Made by a program: the position numbers and the translations under genes. A DNA stretch of 64,000 nt from Oscillospiraceae bacterium (lineage in GTDB: Bacteria; Bacillota; Clostridia; Oscillospirales; Oscillospiraceae): contig JAHHRV010000002.1 of the NCBI GenBank assembly GCA_020025595.1, positions 1 through 64,000 on the forward strand. The letters are read 5' to 3'. This document shows, piece after piece, positions 19,045 to 27,682 of the stretch (position 1 is its first letter; each line of letters starts with the position of its first letter). Below the pieces are notes generated by a model that did not search any database, was not told the origin of the DNA, and saw only the letters and a program-made list of their open reading frames with translations.

Positions 19045-19878
19045 ATGGGCATGAATTTATTTCAAAACCTCATCATGGGGTTCGTATCCGGCTTGACCGA
19101 ATTGCTCCCCATTTCTGCTGAAGCGCACCGTTCAATCCTTCGTCTGTTCTTTGGAACAGCGTCTGAAGATCTAATATTCCGGTTTCTGGTACATATGGCA
19201 TGTCTGATTGCTGTCATCTTTCTGAACCGAAATGCCATCAAGCGGATCCGGCTCACCCGGCACCAGTTAAAGGTTTCGTCCCGCCGCCGGAAAACCCAAC
19301 CGGATACTCAATCTGTATATACCATTCGTTTGCTGCGATCTGCAACGATTGTAATGATTTTTCTGAAGCTTCTGACTCCGAAGCTTTTATTGATTCAGGA
19401 TCGGATGAATTTCCTTGCACTTTTCCTGTTGTTGAACGGAGTGCTCCTGATTCTGCCATCGCTGACGCGCAACGGCAACAAGGATTCCCGCAATATGCCC
19501 CGTCTTGACGGATTTTTGATGGGTCTTGGTGCAGGCTTGTCTGTGCTGCCCGGTATATCCGCAATCGGTGCCTGTGCGTCCATCGGCATCGCCAGGGGAG
19601 TGGACCGCAGATTCGCGCTTCATTTTTCCTATCTGATGCTGATTCGTGTTCTGCTGGTGGATATGATTTTTGATGTCATTGCCATTGCAATGGGCGGTGT
19701 CATCTTCAGTGTGTGGGGATTGGTTTTTGCTGCCCTGGGCGCAATTCTTGCCGGTCTCGGCGCTGCACTCGCCATCAAGGTGATGAATTTCATGGCTTCT
19801 GGAAACGGTTTTTCCGGATTTGCCTATTACAGCTGGGGCGTCGGCCTATTCTGCTTTATTTTATTCTTAACGGTTTAA
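19045..19878 (+). CDS. UppP/BacA-family membrane protein with degenerate active site
   Basis: 277 aa polytopic membrane protein (about seven helices) aligning along its length with undecaprenyl-diphosphatase UppP. ATG 19045 is chosen because GGGGAGG ends 8 bases upstream; earlier ATGs are too close or before it. Motif 1, normally GVVEGLTEFLPVSSTGH, reads GFVSGLTELLPISAEAH: the second Glu, the Ser and the His remain but the first Glu is Ser. Motif 2, normally PGTSRSG, reads PGISAIG: the catalytic Arg is lost. Phosphatase activity is therefore doubtful; lipid binding or transport is possible. It lies 12 bases before the spoIIIE start, so probably in one transcript with it. Confidence 0.8.
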   Translation: MGMNLFQNLIMGFVSGLTELLPISAEAHRSILRLFFGTASEDLIFRFLVHMACLIAVIFLNRNAIKRIRLTRHQLKVSSRRRKTQPDTQSVYTIRLLRSATIVMIFLKLLTPKLLLIQDRMNFLALFLLLNGVLLILPSLTRNGNKDSRNMPRLDGFLMGLGAGLSVLPGISAIGACASIGIARGVDRRFALHFSYLMLIRVLLVDMIFDVIAIAMGGVIFSVWGLVFAALGAILAGLGAALAIKVMNFMASGNGFSGFAYYSWGVGLFCFILFLTV

Positions 19879-19890
19879 GGAGGGAGTTTT

Positions 19891-22587
19891 GTGGCTCAAA
19901 AAAAACTGACACAGGCTCAGAAAAACAGTGCAGCCAAAAATGGAACCAAGAACCGAAATACCAGTTCTAAATCTTCCAAATCTTCCAAAAAGCAGCCCAT
20001 CGAGAAGGAGTCTCCCAGACAGCTTCCTTCCCGTGCCATTGCTGCTGTGGCATACCTGCTGCTGTTTATTCTGTTCCTGGTAATTGCCATGAACGAAGAC
20101 GGTTTCTTACTGACATTCATTCGGAATATCACCCAGGGTCTGTTTGGCGTTGTCGCATTTTATGTGGCAATTCCCGCGATGCTGTATCTGTTCATCATCC
20201 AGGCATTCAGCGGAAAACAGCCCGCCTTGCTTCGCAGCTGCTGCACTCTTGGATTTGTATTCCTGTGCGGCTGCATTTCTCATCTGTCTGCCAACCCCGT
20301 TGGCCTGGGCAGCGGTTTTACATTTGTCAAAAATCTCTATCAGGGCGGTATCGTCGGCACAACCGGAGGCGCTGTATGCGGACTGCTGACCGAGCTGATT
20401 ACATTCGCATTCGGCAGAATCTTCAGCTTTATTGTGCTGATTCTCAGTGCATTGCTGTGTCTGCTGGCAGCCTGCAAAATCACGATCCCCAGCCTGATCC
20501 GTGCCATCGAAAACCGTCCCAGACTGGACGATGACCTGGATGACGAGCGTGTAGAAGCTCCGGAGCCTGCTGCCATTGTAGTCAACCACATTGCAAACAA
20601 GCACATTGCACATGTGGAAAATCGCCGCCGTCTGGAGGCTGAACGGGCCGAGATGGAAGCTGCCGCAGCAGAAGAAAATGCCCGTCTGGAGGCTTCCCGC
20701 AAGGAAATGAGCGCCAAACGCAGCAAAAAAATCATTGATGAAATCGAAGATGACATCGACACCGCCATCATGGACGAGCCCCAGGCTCCTGTTCAGGAGG
20801 AACCCGATGTCCATCTGATTTCCATTGAACCGGAAATCACGCCGGAGCCTGCAGCCAAGGCAGAACCGATTGTCCAGCCCGAGCCTGTACCGGTTCCGGT
20901 TGCGTTTGATGAACCGATTCCCGATCATATGCCGGAGCTGATTCATCCTGCGCCCGAGTCCAAGAAGGTCACTGCAAAAGAAGCTGCCCAGTCCGCAGCA
21001 GAGGTTGCAGAGGAAATTGCCCGAACAAGCGAACAGGAAAAGCCTGTGTATTCTTTCCCGCCCATCGACCTGCTGCGTAACCCCAGCGGCGGCGCTGCTG
21101 ACGGCACTCAGGAAATGCGGGAGAACACAAAGCGCCTGAACGACACCCTGGCTTCCTTCAAAATCGAGGCTCATATCAGCAATGTGACCCGTGGCCCCAG
21201 CGTCACCCGTTACGAAGTTGAGCTGGAAAAGGGCGTTCGTCTGAACAAGCTGACCACCATGGCCGATGACATTGCGCTGAGCCTTGGCGCTTCCGGCGTG
21301 CGTATCGCACCTGTTCCCGGCAAGATTTCTGTGGTGGGCATTGAGGTACCCAACAACACCGTCACCACCGTTTCTCTCCGTGAGGTCATCAATTCCGGAG
21401 AGTTTTCCAGAGCAAAGAGCAAATCCAGCTTCGCAGTGGGCAAGGACATCGGCGGCAACGCCATCGTCGGCAATATTGCAAAGCTGCCCCATATGCTGAT
21501 CGCCGGTACCACCGGTTCCGGTAAATCCGTGTGCATGAACTCCATCATCATCTCCCTGCTGTACAAGGCAAGCCCCGATGATGTAAAGCTCATCATGGTT
21601 GACCCCAAGATGGTCGAGCTTGGCATTTACAACGGCATTCCGCATCTGCTGATCCCCGTTGTCACCGATCCCAAGAAAGCCGCCGGCAGCCTGCAGTGGG
21701 CCGTCACCGAAATGATGCGCCGCTACCGCTCCATGTCGGATGCAGGCGTCCGTGATCTGGACTCCTACAACTCCATGATCGATGGGGGAGAGCTGGAAGG
21801 GGAGCACCTGCCTCAGGTCGTTGTCATCATCGACGAGCTGGCTGACCTGATGCTGGTCGCCGCAAAGGAAGTGGAAGAATCCATCTGCCGCATTGCCCAG
21901 ATGGGCCGTGCCGCCGGCATCCACCTGATTATCGCTACCCAGCGTCCTTCTGCCGATGTGATCACCGGTCTGATGAAGGCAAACATTCCTTCCCGAATCG
22001 CATTTGCGGTTGCGTCTGCAATGGAATCCCGAATCATTCTGGATACCGTAGGCGCTGAAAAGCTGGTTGGCAAGGGCGATATGCTCTTTGCTCCCATCGG
22101 CAGCGGCAAGCCCATTCGTGTGCAGGGCTGTTTCGTCAGCGATTCTGAAGTCGAGGCAGTTGCCAGCTATGTAAAAGAACACTTCACCAATTCCTATGAC
22201 CAGAATGTCATGGACGAAATCGAGAAGAAGGCCGCCCAGACCGGCAGCAAATCCGCTCCTGCAACTGCTTCTGATCCCGATCCCAGCGCAGCAGAAATGG
22301 AATGCGACGAAATGCTTCCCGCTGCGGTTGATGTGATTCTGGAAACGAAACAGGCTTCTGTGTCCATGCTGCAGCGCCGCCTGAAGCTGGGCTACGCCCG
22401 TGCCGCCCGTATCGTGGACGAGATGGAGGAGCGCGGCATCGTCGGCCCCTTCGTCGGCAGCAAACCCCGCCAGATTCTGATTACCAAGGAACAATGGGAA
22501 CAGATGAAATCCGGCAAGCCCATTACGGATGATTCCGAATTCGATGAATCCGCCCTTGATGAGCCTGTACCGGAAGAAATTCTATAA
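19891..22587 (+). CDS. spoIIIE: DNA translocase FtsK/SpoIIIE
   Basis: 898 aa. GTG start with AAGGAGGG 8 bases upstream. A basic N-terminus is followed by four membrane helices (about 45-200), a long acidic/proline linker (about 210-380), then the RecA-type motor: alpha/beta core with Walker A AGTTGSGKSVCMN (about 540) and Walker B VVIIDELADL, the RIAFAVAS stretch, and a C-terminal winged-helix gamma domain (QASVSMLQRRLKLGYARAARIVDEMEE) that reads polar DNA motifs. It pumps the chromosome into the forespore and clears DNA from division septa. SpoIIIE is favoured by the tepA neighbourhood, but vegetative FtsK work is equally possible if it is the only copy. Confidence 0.94.
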   Translation: MAQKKLTQAQKNSAAKNGTKNRNTSSKSSKSSKKQPIEKESPRQLPSRAIAAVAYLLLFILFLVIAMNEDGFLLTFIRNITQGLFGVVAFYVAIPAMLYLFIIQAFSGKQPALLRSCCTLGFVFLCGCISHLSANPVGLGSGFTFVKNLYQGGIVGTTGGAVCGLLTELITFAFGRIFSFIVLILSALLCLLAACKITIPSLIRAIENRPRLDDDLDDERVEAPEPAAIVVNHIANKHIAHVENRRRLEAERAEMEAAAAEENARLEASRKEMSAKRSKKIIDEIEDDIDTAIMDEPQAPVQEEPDVHLISIEPEITPEPAAKAEPIVQPEPVPVPVAFDEPIPDHMPELIHPAPESKKVTAKEAAQSAAEVAEEIARTSEQEKPVYSFPPIDLLRNPSGGAADGTQEMRENTKRLNDTLASFKIEAHISNVTRGPSVTRYEVELEKGVRLNKLTTMADDIALSLGASGVRIAPVPGKISVVGIEVPNNTVTTVSLREVINSGEFSRAKSKSSFAVGKDIGGNAIVGNIAKLPHMLIAGTTGSGKSVCMNSIIISLLYKASPDDVKLIMVDPKMVELGIYNGIPHLLIPVVTDPKKAAGSLQWAVTEMMRRYRSMSDAGVRDLDSYNSMIDGGELEGEHLPQVVVIIDELADLMLVAAKEVEESICRIAQMGRAAGIHLIIATQRPSADVITGLMKANIPSRIAFAVASAMESRIILDTVGAEKLVGKGDMLFAPIGSGKPIRVQGCFVSDSEVEAVASYVKEHFTNSYDQNVMDEIEKKAAQTGSKSAPATASDPDPSAAEMECDEMLPAAVDVILETKQASVSMLQRRLKLGYARAARIVDEMEERGIVGPFVGSKPRQILITKEQWEQMKSGKPITDDSEFDESALDEPVPEEIL

Positions 22588-22596
22588 TCGCTTCAA

Positions 22597-22630
22597 AAGA
22601 GCCATCGGCAGTGCCGGTGGCTCTTTTTTT
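22597..22630 (+). terminator. Terminator of spoIIIE
   Basis: AAGAGCCA..TGCCGGTGGCTCTT hairpin followed by T7, starting 10 bases after the stop codon. Confidence 0.88.
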
Positions 22631-22636
22631 ATATCT

Positions 22637-22665
22637 GTCATATTCTCCTGGGGCAAGCATAGTCT
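22637..22665 (+). promoter_or_regulatory. SigE-type promoter of the spoIIIA operon
   Basis: GTCATATT (22637-22644) is a full match to the SigE -35 pattern. After 13 bases, CATAGTCT (22658-22665) keeps the CATA core of the -10. It lies 20 bases before the spoIIIAA start. SigE control of spoIIIA is established in Bacillus. Confidence 0.6.
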
Positions 22666-22684
22666 ATCCCAGGAGTTGATGCAA

Positions 22685-23515
22685 ATGAAAGTGGTACAAG
22701 CTCAGTTACAATCCATTCTTCCCATGCACCTGCGTTCGTTATTGCCGGCAGAGAACATCGAATCCCTTACCGAGATCCGGCTTCGGCTGTCTTACCCGAT
22801 GCAGCTTATCTACCTGAACAAAACTGCAGAAGTCGGCAAGCCAGTTTCTCTGGACGATTTGAATTTCTGCGTCAATACTGCCAGCCGCTATTCTCCCTGG
22901 AACGCCGCATCCATGAAACAGGGGTATCTGACTGCTCCCGGAGGCCACCGGATCGGTGTCTGCGGAGAAACCGCCGGAGAGGGGATCCGTTCTCTGACCT
23001 CTGTGTGCATTCGTGTGGCAAAGGATCTGCAGGGGATTTCCGATCAGATGCCGATTCGGGATTCCATCCTGATTATCGGGCCTCCGGGCAGCGGCAAAAC
23101 CACCCTTCTTCGGGACTATATCCGCAGGATCTCCGCTAAGTGCAAATCGTCCGTCTGTGTTGTGGACGAGCGCTGTGAGATATTTCCGTTTTCCTGCGGC
23201 AGCCCCTGTTTCAATCCGGGCAAGCAGACCGACATTCTGAGCGGCTGCTCCAAGGAGCGGGGAATCAACCATGTGATACGCTCCATGGGGCCTGCATGGG
23301 TTGCACTGGACGAAATCACCGATGCCAAAGACTGCGATGCCATGGTACAGGCCCTGTGGTGCGGCGTTAAAGTCATTGCCACCGCCCATGCATCCAGTGT
23401 CAATGACCTCCTGTTACGCCCCGTTTACCAGCCCATTGTAAATTCCAAGGTATTTTCTACCGTTGCTGTTATGCACCCGGACAAGTCCTATCACCTGGAA
23501 AGGATTTCAAGATGA
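22685..23515 (+). CDS. spoIIIAA: Stage III sporulation protein AA (ATPase)
   Basis: 276 aa secretion-type AAA ATPase that powers or assembles the SpoIIIA-SpoIIQ channel linking mother cell and forespore. Walker A is GPPGSGKTTLLRDYIR (about 138-153); the Walker B-like strand is AWVALDEITDAKDC. The open frame begins upstream inside the terminator, but AGGAG lies 9 bases before ATG 22685, giving MKVVQAQLQSILP. First gene of the operon; its stop overlaps spoIIIAB. Confidence 0.94.
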   Translation: MKVVQAQLQSILPMHLRSLLPAENIESLTEIRLRLSYPMQLIYLNKTAEVGKPVSLDDLNFCVNTASRYSPWNAASMKQGYLTAPGGHRIGVCGETAGEGIRSLTSVCIRVAKDLQGISDQMPIRDSILIIGPPGSGKTTLLRDYIRRISAKCKSSVCVVDERCEIFPFSCGSPCFNPGKQTDILSGCSKERGINHVIRSMGPAWVALDEITDAKDCDAMVQALWCGVKVIATAHASSVNDLLLRPVYQPIVNSKVFSTVAVMHPDKSYHLERISR

Positions 23516-24021
23516 CACTGAAATGGATTGGCGCAATTCTCATTGTGACCGGCTGCGGCGGATTTGGATTCTCAATGGCATCCGCCTACCGGGCCGAAGA
23601 ACGAGCACTGGAAGCCCTTTGCAGGGCTCTTGAGTATATGAGCTGCGAGTTGTCCTGCCGGATGACCCCGCTGCCGCAGCTGTGCAGAAATGCATCCGGT
23701 CTGCTCACCGGCAAAATCAAAACCGTTTTTCTGCTGCTGGCCCAGGAGCTGGAACAGCAGGTGGCTCCCGATGCCGTCAGCTGTATGCGAGCGGTACAGG
23801 CATCCGTGAACCTTCCGGATTCTGTGCAGGATGTTCTTACGCAATTGGGCAACAGCCTGGGCAGCTTTGATCTGTCCGGTCAGCTACGGGGCATTGAAAG
23901 CTGCCTGAAAAATGCGCAGAGCAAGCTGCGCTATCTCAGCGACCACCGCCAGAACCGGCTGCGAAGTTACCAAACCCTCGGCCTTTGCGCAGGTGCCGCA
24001 CTGGCCATCCTGTTTTTGTAA
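23512..24021 (+). CDS. spoIIIAB: Stage III sporulation protein AB
   Basis: 169 aa, with an N-terminal helix (about 4-22), a soluble GspF-like helical domain and a C-terminal helix (about 152-169, LCAGAALAILFL). The RAEERALEALCRALEYMSCELSCRMTPLPQLC stretch is the family's conserved region. Overlaps spoIIIAA by four bases. Membrane component of the mother-cell side of the channel. Confidence 0.93.
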   Translation: MTLKWIGAILIVTGCGGFGFSMASAYRAEERALEALCRALEYMSCELSCRMTPLPQLCRNASGLLTGKIKTVFLLLAQELEQQVAPDAVSCMRAVQASVNLPDSVQDVLTQLGNSLGSFDLSGQLRGIESCLKNAQSKLRYLSDHRQNRLRSYQTLGLCAGAALAILFL

Positions 24022-24024
24022 ACT

Positions 24025-24219
24025 ATGGATATTGACCTGATTTTCAAAATTGCAGCAATCGGCATCATCGTTTCCATCCTGAATCAGGTTCTGTCCCGAT
24101 CCGGGCGGGAAGAGCAGGCCACCATGACCACCCTTGCAGGTCTGGTGGTGGTGCTGATGATGATTGCCCAGAAAATTTCCGATCTGTTTGAACTGGTGAA
24201 ACGACTTTTTGAATTCTGA
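24025..24219 (+). CDS. spoIIIAC: Stage III sporulation protein AC
   Basis: 64 aa, two membrane helices (about 6-23 and 33-52). DIDLIFKIAAIGIIVSILNQVLSRSGREEQA is the standard SpoIIIAC opening. Starts 3 bases after spoIIIAB and shares one base with spoIIIAD. Confidence 0.93.
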   Translation: MDIDLIFKIAAIGIIVSILNQVLSRSGREEQATMTTLAGLVVVLMMIAQKISDLFELVKRLFEF

Positions 24220-24614
24220 TGGAACTTTACTTACAAGCTTCCGCCATGATCCTTTTGGCGGTAATTCTGATCCTTTTGCTGGGAAAGCAGAGCAAGGATA
24301 TCAGTCTTGTCCTGACCATGGGCGTGTGCTGTCTGGTATGCGCCAGCGCAGGCGTGTTTCTCGAACCCGTAGTTTCCTTTCTGAAGGATCTGCGGAAACT
24401 GGGCAATCTGGATTCCAATCTGATTTCCGTGCTTCTGAAATGCGCCGGAATCGGTTTTCTGTCGGAGCTGATTGGGCTGATCTGCGCTGACGCAGGAGAG
24501 TCCGCCCTTGGCAAGGCTCTGCAGTTTTTGTCCAACGGTGTCATTCTGTTTCTCAGTCTGCCGCTGCTTCGCCAGCTGGTATCCATACTGGAGGAGGTGC
24601 TGATGCAGGTTTGA
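24219..24614 (+). CDS. spoIIIAD: Stage III sporulation protein AD
   Basis: 131 aa polytopic membrane protein (three to four helices) related to SpoIIIAC. Typical features are ILILLLGKQSKDISLVLTMGVC and the C-terminal LCADAGESALGKALQFLSNGVILFLSLPLLRQLVSI. Overlaps both neighbours. Confidence 0.93.
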   Translation: MELYLQASAMILLAVILILLLGKQSKDISLVLTMGVCCLVCASAGVFLEPVVSFLKDLRKLGNLDSNLISVLLKCAGIGFLSELIGLICADAGESALGKALQFLSNGVILFLSLPLLRQLVSILEEVLMQV

Positions 24615-25657
24615 AACGAATGATGATTGTGCTGGCAGTCATTTTCGGTCTGGTTCTTCCTGTCCGTGCTATGGATTTTACCGCTCCGCCAGCCCCGGAA
24701 TCCGTCGCCGAAGCCGTGCCCGATCAGCCGGCAGACACCTTCTCCGAAGGGCTGTGGAATGTGATCGTGTTCGCTCTGAAAGAGTGGAACCCGTCCCTGC
24801 ATAATGCCATGGCAATCTGCCTGAAAACTGCCGCAATTATTCTGCTGTGCAGTATCTTGCAGGAATTTGCCCCATCGGTGTCCTCACGCTCTATGGAACT
24901 GGCTGCCACCGTAGCAGTGGCGCTGTCTCTGTTGGAACCATCCACATCTTTAATTCAGCTTGGGGTGCAGACGGTAAACGAACTGAGCGAATACGGAAAG
25001 CTGCTGCTGCCCGTAATGACTGGCGCTCTGGCGGCTCAGGGTGGGTTTACAGCTTCTACGGCATTATATACGGGAACTGCGCTATTCGATGCACTGCTGT
25101 CAAGCTGCGTAAACCGGCTCATGGTACCCATGATCTATCTGTACTTAACTTTATCCATCGCAAACGCTGCCATTCACGAAGACATCCTTGCCCAGATGAA
25201 GCATTTTATCAAGTGGGCCATGACCTGGATGATGAAAATCATTCTCTACCTGTTCACCGGATATATGGCGGTAACAGGAGTCGTCAGCGGCAGCGCCGAC
25301 GCAGCCGCCCTGAAAGCGACAAAAATCACCATCTCGGGAGCAGTCCCTGTGATCGGCGGCATTTTATCGGATGCATCGGAAGCGGTTCTGGTCAGCGCAG
25401 GAGTTCTGCGCAGCGCCGCCGGTGTATATGGTGTACTGACCGTGCTTGCCATGTTTGCAAGACCTTTCCTGCAGCTGGGCATCCAGTACCTGCTGTTAAA
25501 GGGACTGAGCGCCATCTGCACCGCTTTTTCATCCACCGGAGCATCCAAGCTGATCGGGGACTTTTCAGCTGTCATGGGGATCCTGCTGGCGATGGTCAGC
25601 ACGCAAAGTGTCCTGCTGCTGATCAGCACCGTATGTTTTATGAAGGGGGTTCTTTGA
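24611..25657 (+). CDS. spoIIIAE: Stage III sporulation protein AE
   Basis: 348 aa. Signal-peptide-like N-terminus (MKRMMIVLAVIFGLVLPVRA), then about six to seven membrane helices, including the conserved GALAAQGGFTASTALYTGTALFDALLSSCVNRLMVPMIYLYL. The start may be TTG 24611 (GGAGGTG about 11 bases upstream, overlapping the spoIIIAD stop) or ATG 24620. Largest membrane subunit of the SpoIIIA complex. Confidence 0.93.
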   Translation: MKRMMIVLAVIFGLVLPVRAMDFTAPPAPESVAEAVPDQPADTFSEGLWNVIVFALKEWNPSLHNAMAICLKTAAIILLCSILQEFAPSVSSRSMELAATVAVALSLLEPSTSLIQLGVQTVNELSEYGKLLLPVMTGALAAQGGFTASTALYTGTALFDALLSSCVNRLMVPMIYLYLTLSIANAAIHEDILAQMKHFIKWAMTWMMKIILYLFTGYMAVTGVVSGSADAAALKATKITISGAVPVIGGILSDASEAVLVSAGVLRSAAGVYGVLTVLAMFARPFLQLGIQYLLLKGLSAICTAFSSTGASKLIGDFSAVMGILLAMVSTQSVLLLISTVCFMKGVL

Positions 25658-26131
25658 TTGAATGCGGTTGCAAGATATCTGATGACCCTGGTCTGCGGAG
25701 GCATTCTGGTCAGTCTGGTTCTGGCCATCGGCGGAAACTCCGGTTCCGGAGCCCGCATCCGCAAGATGCTCTGCGGAATGTTCATGGCGCTGATTGCAAT
25801 TTCGCCCCTGCGCAGCTTTGATTTTTCCGATCTCGACAATCCATGGCACGATTATTCCGCCATGGCCCAGTCTGCGTCCAGCTCAGGCATTTCGCAGGCA
25901 GCGGATACGATGATTTCTATCATATCCGAGCAGTCAGAAGCATATATCTTGGACAAAGCCGAGGCACTGGGCGTATCGGTGAATGTTGACATCGAGGTTG
26001 ATCGGAAAAGCTTTCAGCCGGTCTTTGCAACGATCACCGGTCGCGTCACCCCCTATGAAAAAGAGATGATTTCCGGCTTTTTGACGGAGGATCTGCTCAT
26101 CGAGAGGAGCGCACAGCAATGGAGGAACTGA
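25658..26131 (+). CDS. spoIIIAF: Stage III sporulation protein AF
   Basis: 157 aa. TTG start with AGGGGGT 7 bases upstream, placed directly after the spoIIIAE stop. Two N-terminal membrane helices (about 5-25 and 33-50), then a soluble ring-building-motif-like domain (ALGVSVNVDIEVDRKSFQPVFATITGRVTPYEK). Confidence 0.9.
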   Translation: MNAVARYLMTLVCGGILVSLVLAIGGNSGSGARIRKMLCGMFMALIAISPLRSFDFSDLDNPWHDYSAMAQSASSSGISQAADTMISIISEQSEAYILDKAEALGVSVNVDIEVDRKSFQPVFATITGRVTPYEKEMISGFLTEDLLIERSAQQWRN

Positions 26132-26625
26132 ACTTAGGAAAAAACTTCAGGAAAATCTGGGAGAAGTATCGCTATGTCCTGCTGATCGTGTTATTGGGTC
26201 TGGGACTGATGATGATCCCGGCGCAGACAAAGGCCTCTGATCCGATTGAGGTTCCCCAGACAGAACCTGCTGCGGCAGAATCTCTGGAGTCCCAGTTGGA
26301 GAAAATCCTGGGCCAGATCGACGGAGCAGGCAGGGTAGAGGTGCTTCTTACGGAACATACCGGCAGCGAAACCAGCTTTCAAGAAAATGTCTCATCTGAT
26401 ACACAGTCCGAAAATACCAGACAGACTTCCGACACCGTTATCATCGAGGACGCATCCCGTCAGGAACACGGACTCGTGCGCCGGGTCGATGCTCCTGTGT
26501 ACCGGGGTGCCATCGTTGCCTGTCAGGGTGCAGACTCGGCGCAGATTCGTCTGGCCATCGTCGAAGCAGTTCGATGTGTCACAAACCTTCGGACCGATCA
26601 AATTTCCGTTGTAAAAATGAAATGA
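26119..26625 (+). CDS. spoIIIAG: Stage III sporulation protein AG
   Basis: 168 aa. One membrane helix (about 18-34), then an extracytoplasmic ring-building-motif domain: QLEKILGQIDGAGRVEVLLTEHTGSE and GAIVACQGADSAQIRLAIVEAVRCVTNLRTDQISVVKMK. It forms the large oligomeric ring of the channel (known for the family). Overlaps spoIIIAF by 13 bases. Confidence 0.93.
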   Translation: MEELNLGKNFRKIWEKYRYVLLIVLLGLGLMMIPAQTKASDPIEVPQTEPAAAESLESQLEKILGQIDGAGRVEVLLTEHTGSETSFQENVSSDTQSENTRQTSDTVIIEDASRQEHGLVRRVDAPVYRGAIVACQGADSAQIRLAIVEAVRCVTNLRTDQISVVKMK

Positions 26626-26642
26626 ATGGGAGGAATCATTTT

Positions 26643-27203
26643 ATGAAAACCTGGAAGAAAAATGTAGTTGCAGCAGCCGTTTTAGTGACGGTGTGCGCCG
26701 GAATCTACTTAAACTGGCTCTATACAGAGGAAAACCAGCCGGTATCGCTTACCGATACACTGGATTCCGAAAAGGTCATGGACGAAAGTATGCTGGTCAT
26801 GAGCAAAGATGCTGAAAATCAGGCAGCAGGGGAGGAGCTCAGCGTAGATACCACTTCTTCCGATTACTTCGCCGCCGTGCGGCTGTCTCGTCAGGAGGCC
26901 CGGGACAATGCAGTTTCTCTGCTGCAGGAGGCCATGGCATATGATACCGCAGCAAGCTCCACATCCGCCGAAGAGCTCGATGCCATCGTGCAGGTAGCAC
27001 TGAGCGAGGCACAGATCGAAAGTCTGGTCATTGCAAAGGGGTATGCCGATTGCGTTGCCTATATGAGTGACGACGGGATCAGCGTTGCGGTAGCTGCACC
27101 GGAAGAGGGGCTGCAGCAGACAGATGTTGCGGTGATCACCGATGTGATTCTGACCCAGTCGGCCTATGATCTGGATGACATCCGCATTGTAGAAGTGCAA
27201 TAA
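26643..27203 (+). CDS. spoIIIAH: Stage III sporulation protein AH
   Basis: 186 aa from the ATG preceded by GGGAGG; the frame is open earlier, inside spoIIIAG, without a site. One N-terminal helix (about 8-23), a variable linker, then the EscJ-like domain (EELDAIVQVALSEAQIESLVIAKGYADCVAYMSDDGISVAVAA) that binds SpoIIQ from the forespore in the intermembrane space. Last gene of the operon; terminator follows directly. Confidence 0.93.
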   Translation: MKTWKKNVVAAAVLVTVCAGIYLNWLYTEENQPVSLTDTLDSEKVMDESMLVMSKDAENQAAGEELSVDTTSSDYFAAVRLSRQEARDNAVSLLQEAMAYDTAASSTSAEELDAIVQVALSEAQIESLVIAKGYADCVAYMSDDGISVAVAAPEEGLQQTDVAVITDVILTQSAYDLDDIRIVEVQ

Positions 27204-27206
27204 GCC

Positions 27207-27236
27207 AATGGCGCTGCAATTGCAGCGCCATTTTTG
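27207..27236 (+). terminator. Terminator of the spoIIIA operon
   Basis: AATGGCGCTGCAA/TTGCAGCGCCATT perfect hairpin, then T5. Confidence 0.92.
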
Positions 27237-27248
27237 TGCAGAAAATAG

Positions 27249-27276
27249 TTGTAATTTTTCACAATTGTGGTACAAT
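27249..27276 (+). promoter_or_regulatory. SigA-type promoter of the asp23-nusB operon
   Basis: TTGTAA (27249-27254), 16 bases, TACAAT (27271-27276) with an extended TGG before the -10. The 58-base leader that follows can form GGGC-AAGTC-GCCC (27288-27300) or GTGGG/CCCAC (27285-27312). Confidence 0.65.
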
Positions 27277-27333
27277 AGAGCAAAGTGGGGCAAGTCGCCC
27301 TGATGAGCCCACCGAAATAGGAGGTATGTTACT

Positions 27334-27672
27334 ATGGCTGAATATAAGCAGTACGTCACCCAGACCCAGGAAAACGGCAGTGTGATGATTTCTGAAGAAG
27401 TTCTTGTTTCTATTATCTTCCAGGCAGTTGCCGAGGTTGAAAATGTTTCTCTGGCCGGTAAGCCCAGCATCAACTGGGGCAAGGGAATCAAAGTCACCAT
27501 CGATGACGATGAGCAGGTTGAGGTAGAATGCTATATCAATGTTTCCTACAACCAGTGTGTTGTCACCGCAGCAACCGCCGTTCAGGAAGCTGTTACCAAC
27601 GCTCTGGAATCTATGACTGGTATTAAAGTGTCCAATGTCCACGTAAATGTGTGCGGCATTGTTCGACAGTAA
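27334..27672 (+). CDS. Asp23/Gls24 family envelope stress protein
   Basis: 112 aa single Asp23 domain: NGSVMISEEVLVSIIFQAVAEVENV, followed by the GKGIKVTIDDDEQVEVECYINVSYN strand pair and the C-terminal IKVSNVHVNVCGIV. Family members form membrane-associated scaffolds in Firmicutes and respond to envelope or alkaline stress. TAGGAGGT lies 8 bases upstream. It heads a common clostridial order, Asp23 - nusB - (M22) - xseA - xseB - ispA. No membrane segment of its own. Confidence 0.93.
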   Translation: MAEYKQYVTQTQENGSVMISEEVLVSIIFQAVAEVENVSLAGKPSINWGKGIKVTIDDDEQVEVECYINVSYNQCVVTAATAVQEAVTNALESMTGIKVSNVHVNVCGIVRQ

Positions 27673-27682
27673 GGCAGGTATT

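Noticed and set aside
27281..27320. Hammerhead ribozyme (CTGATGA ... GAAA)
   Set aside because: The spacing leaves only three bases for stem I and no pairing partner for stem III, so the core cannot fold.
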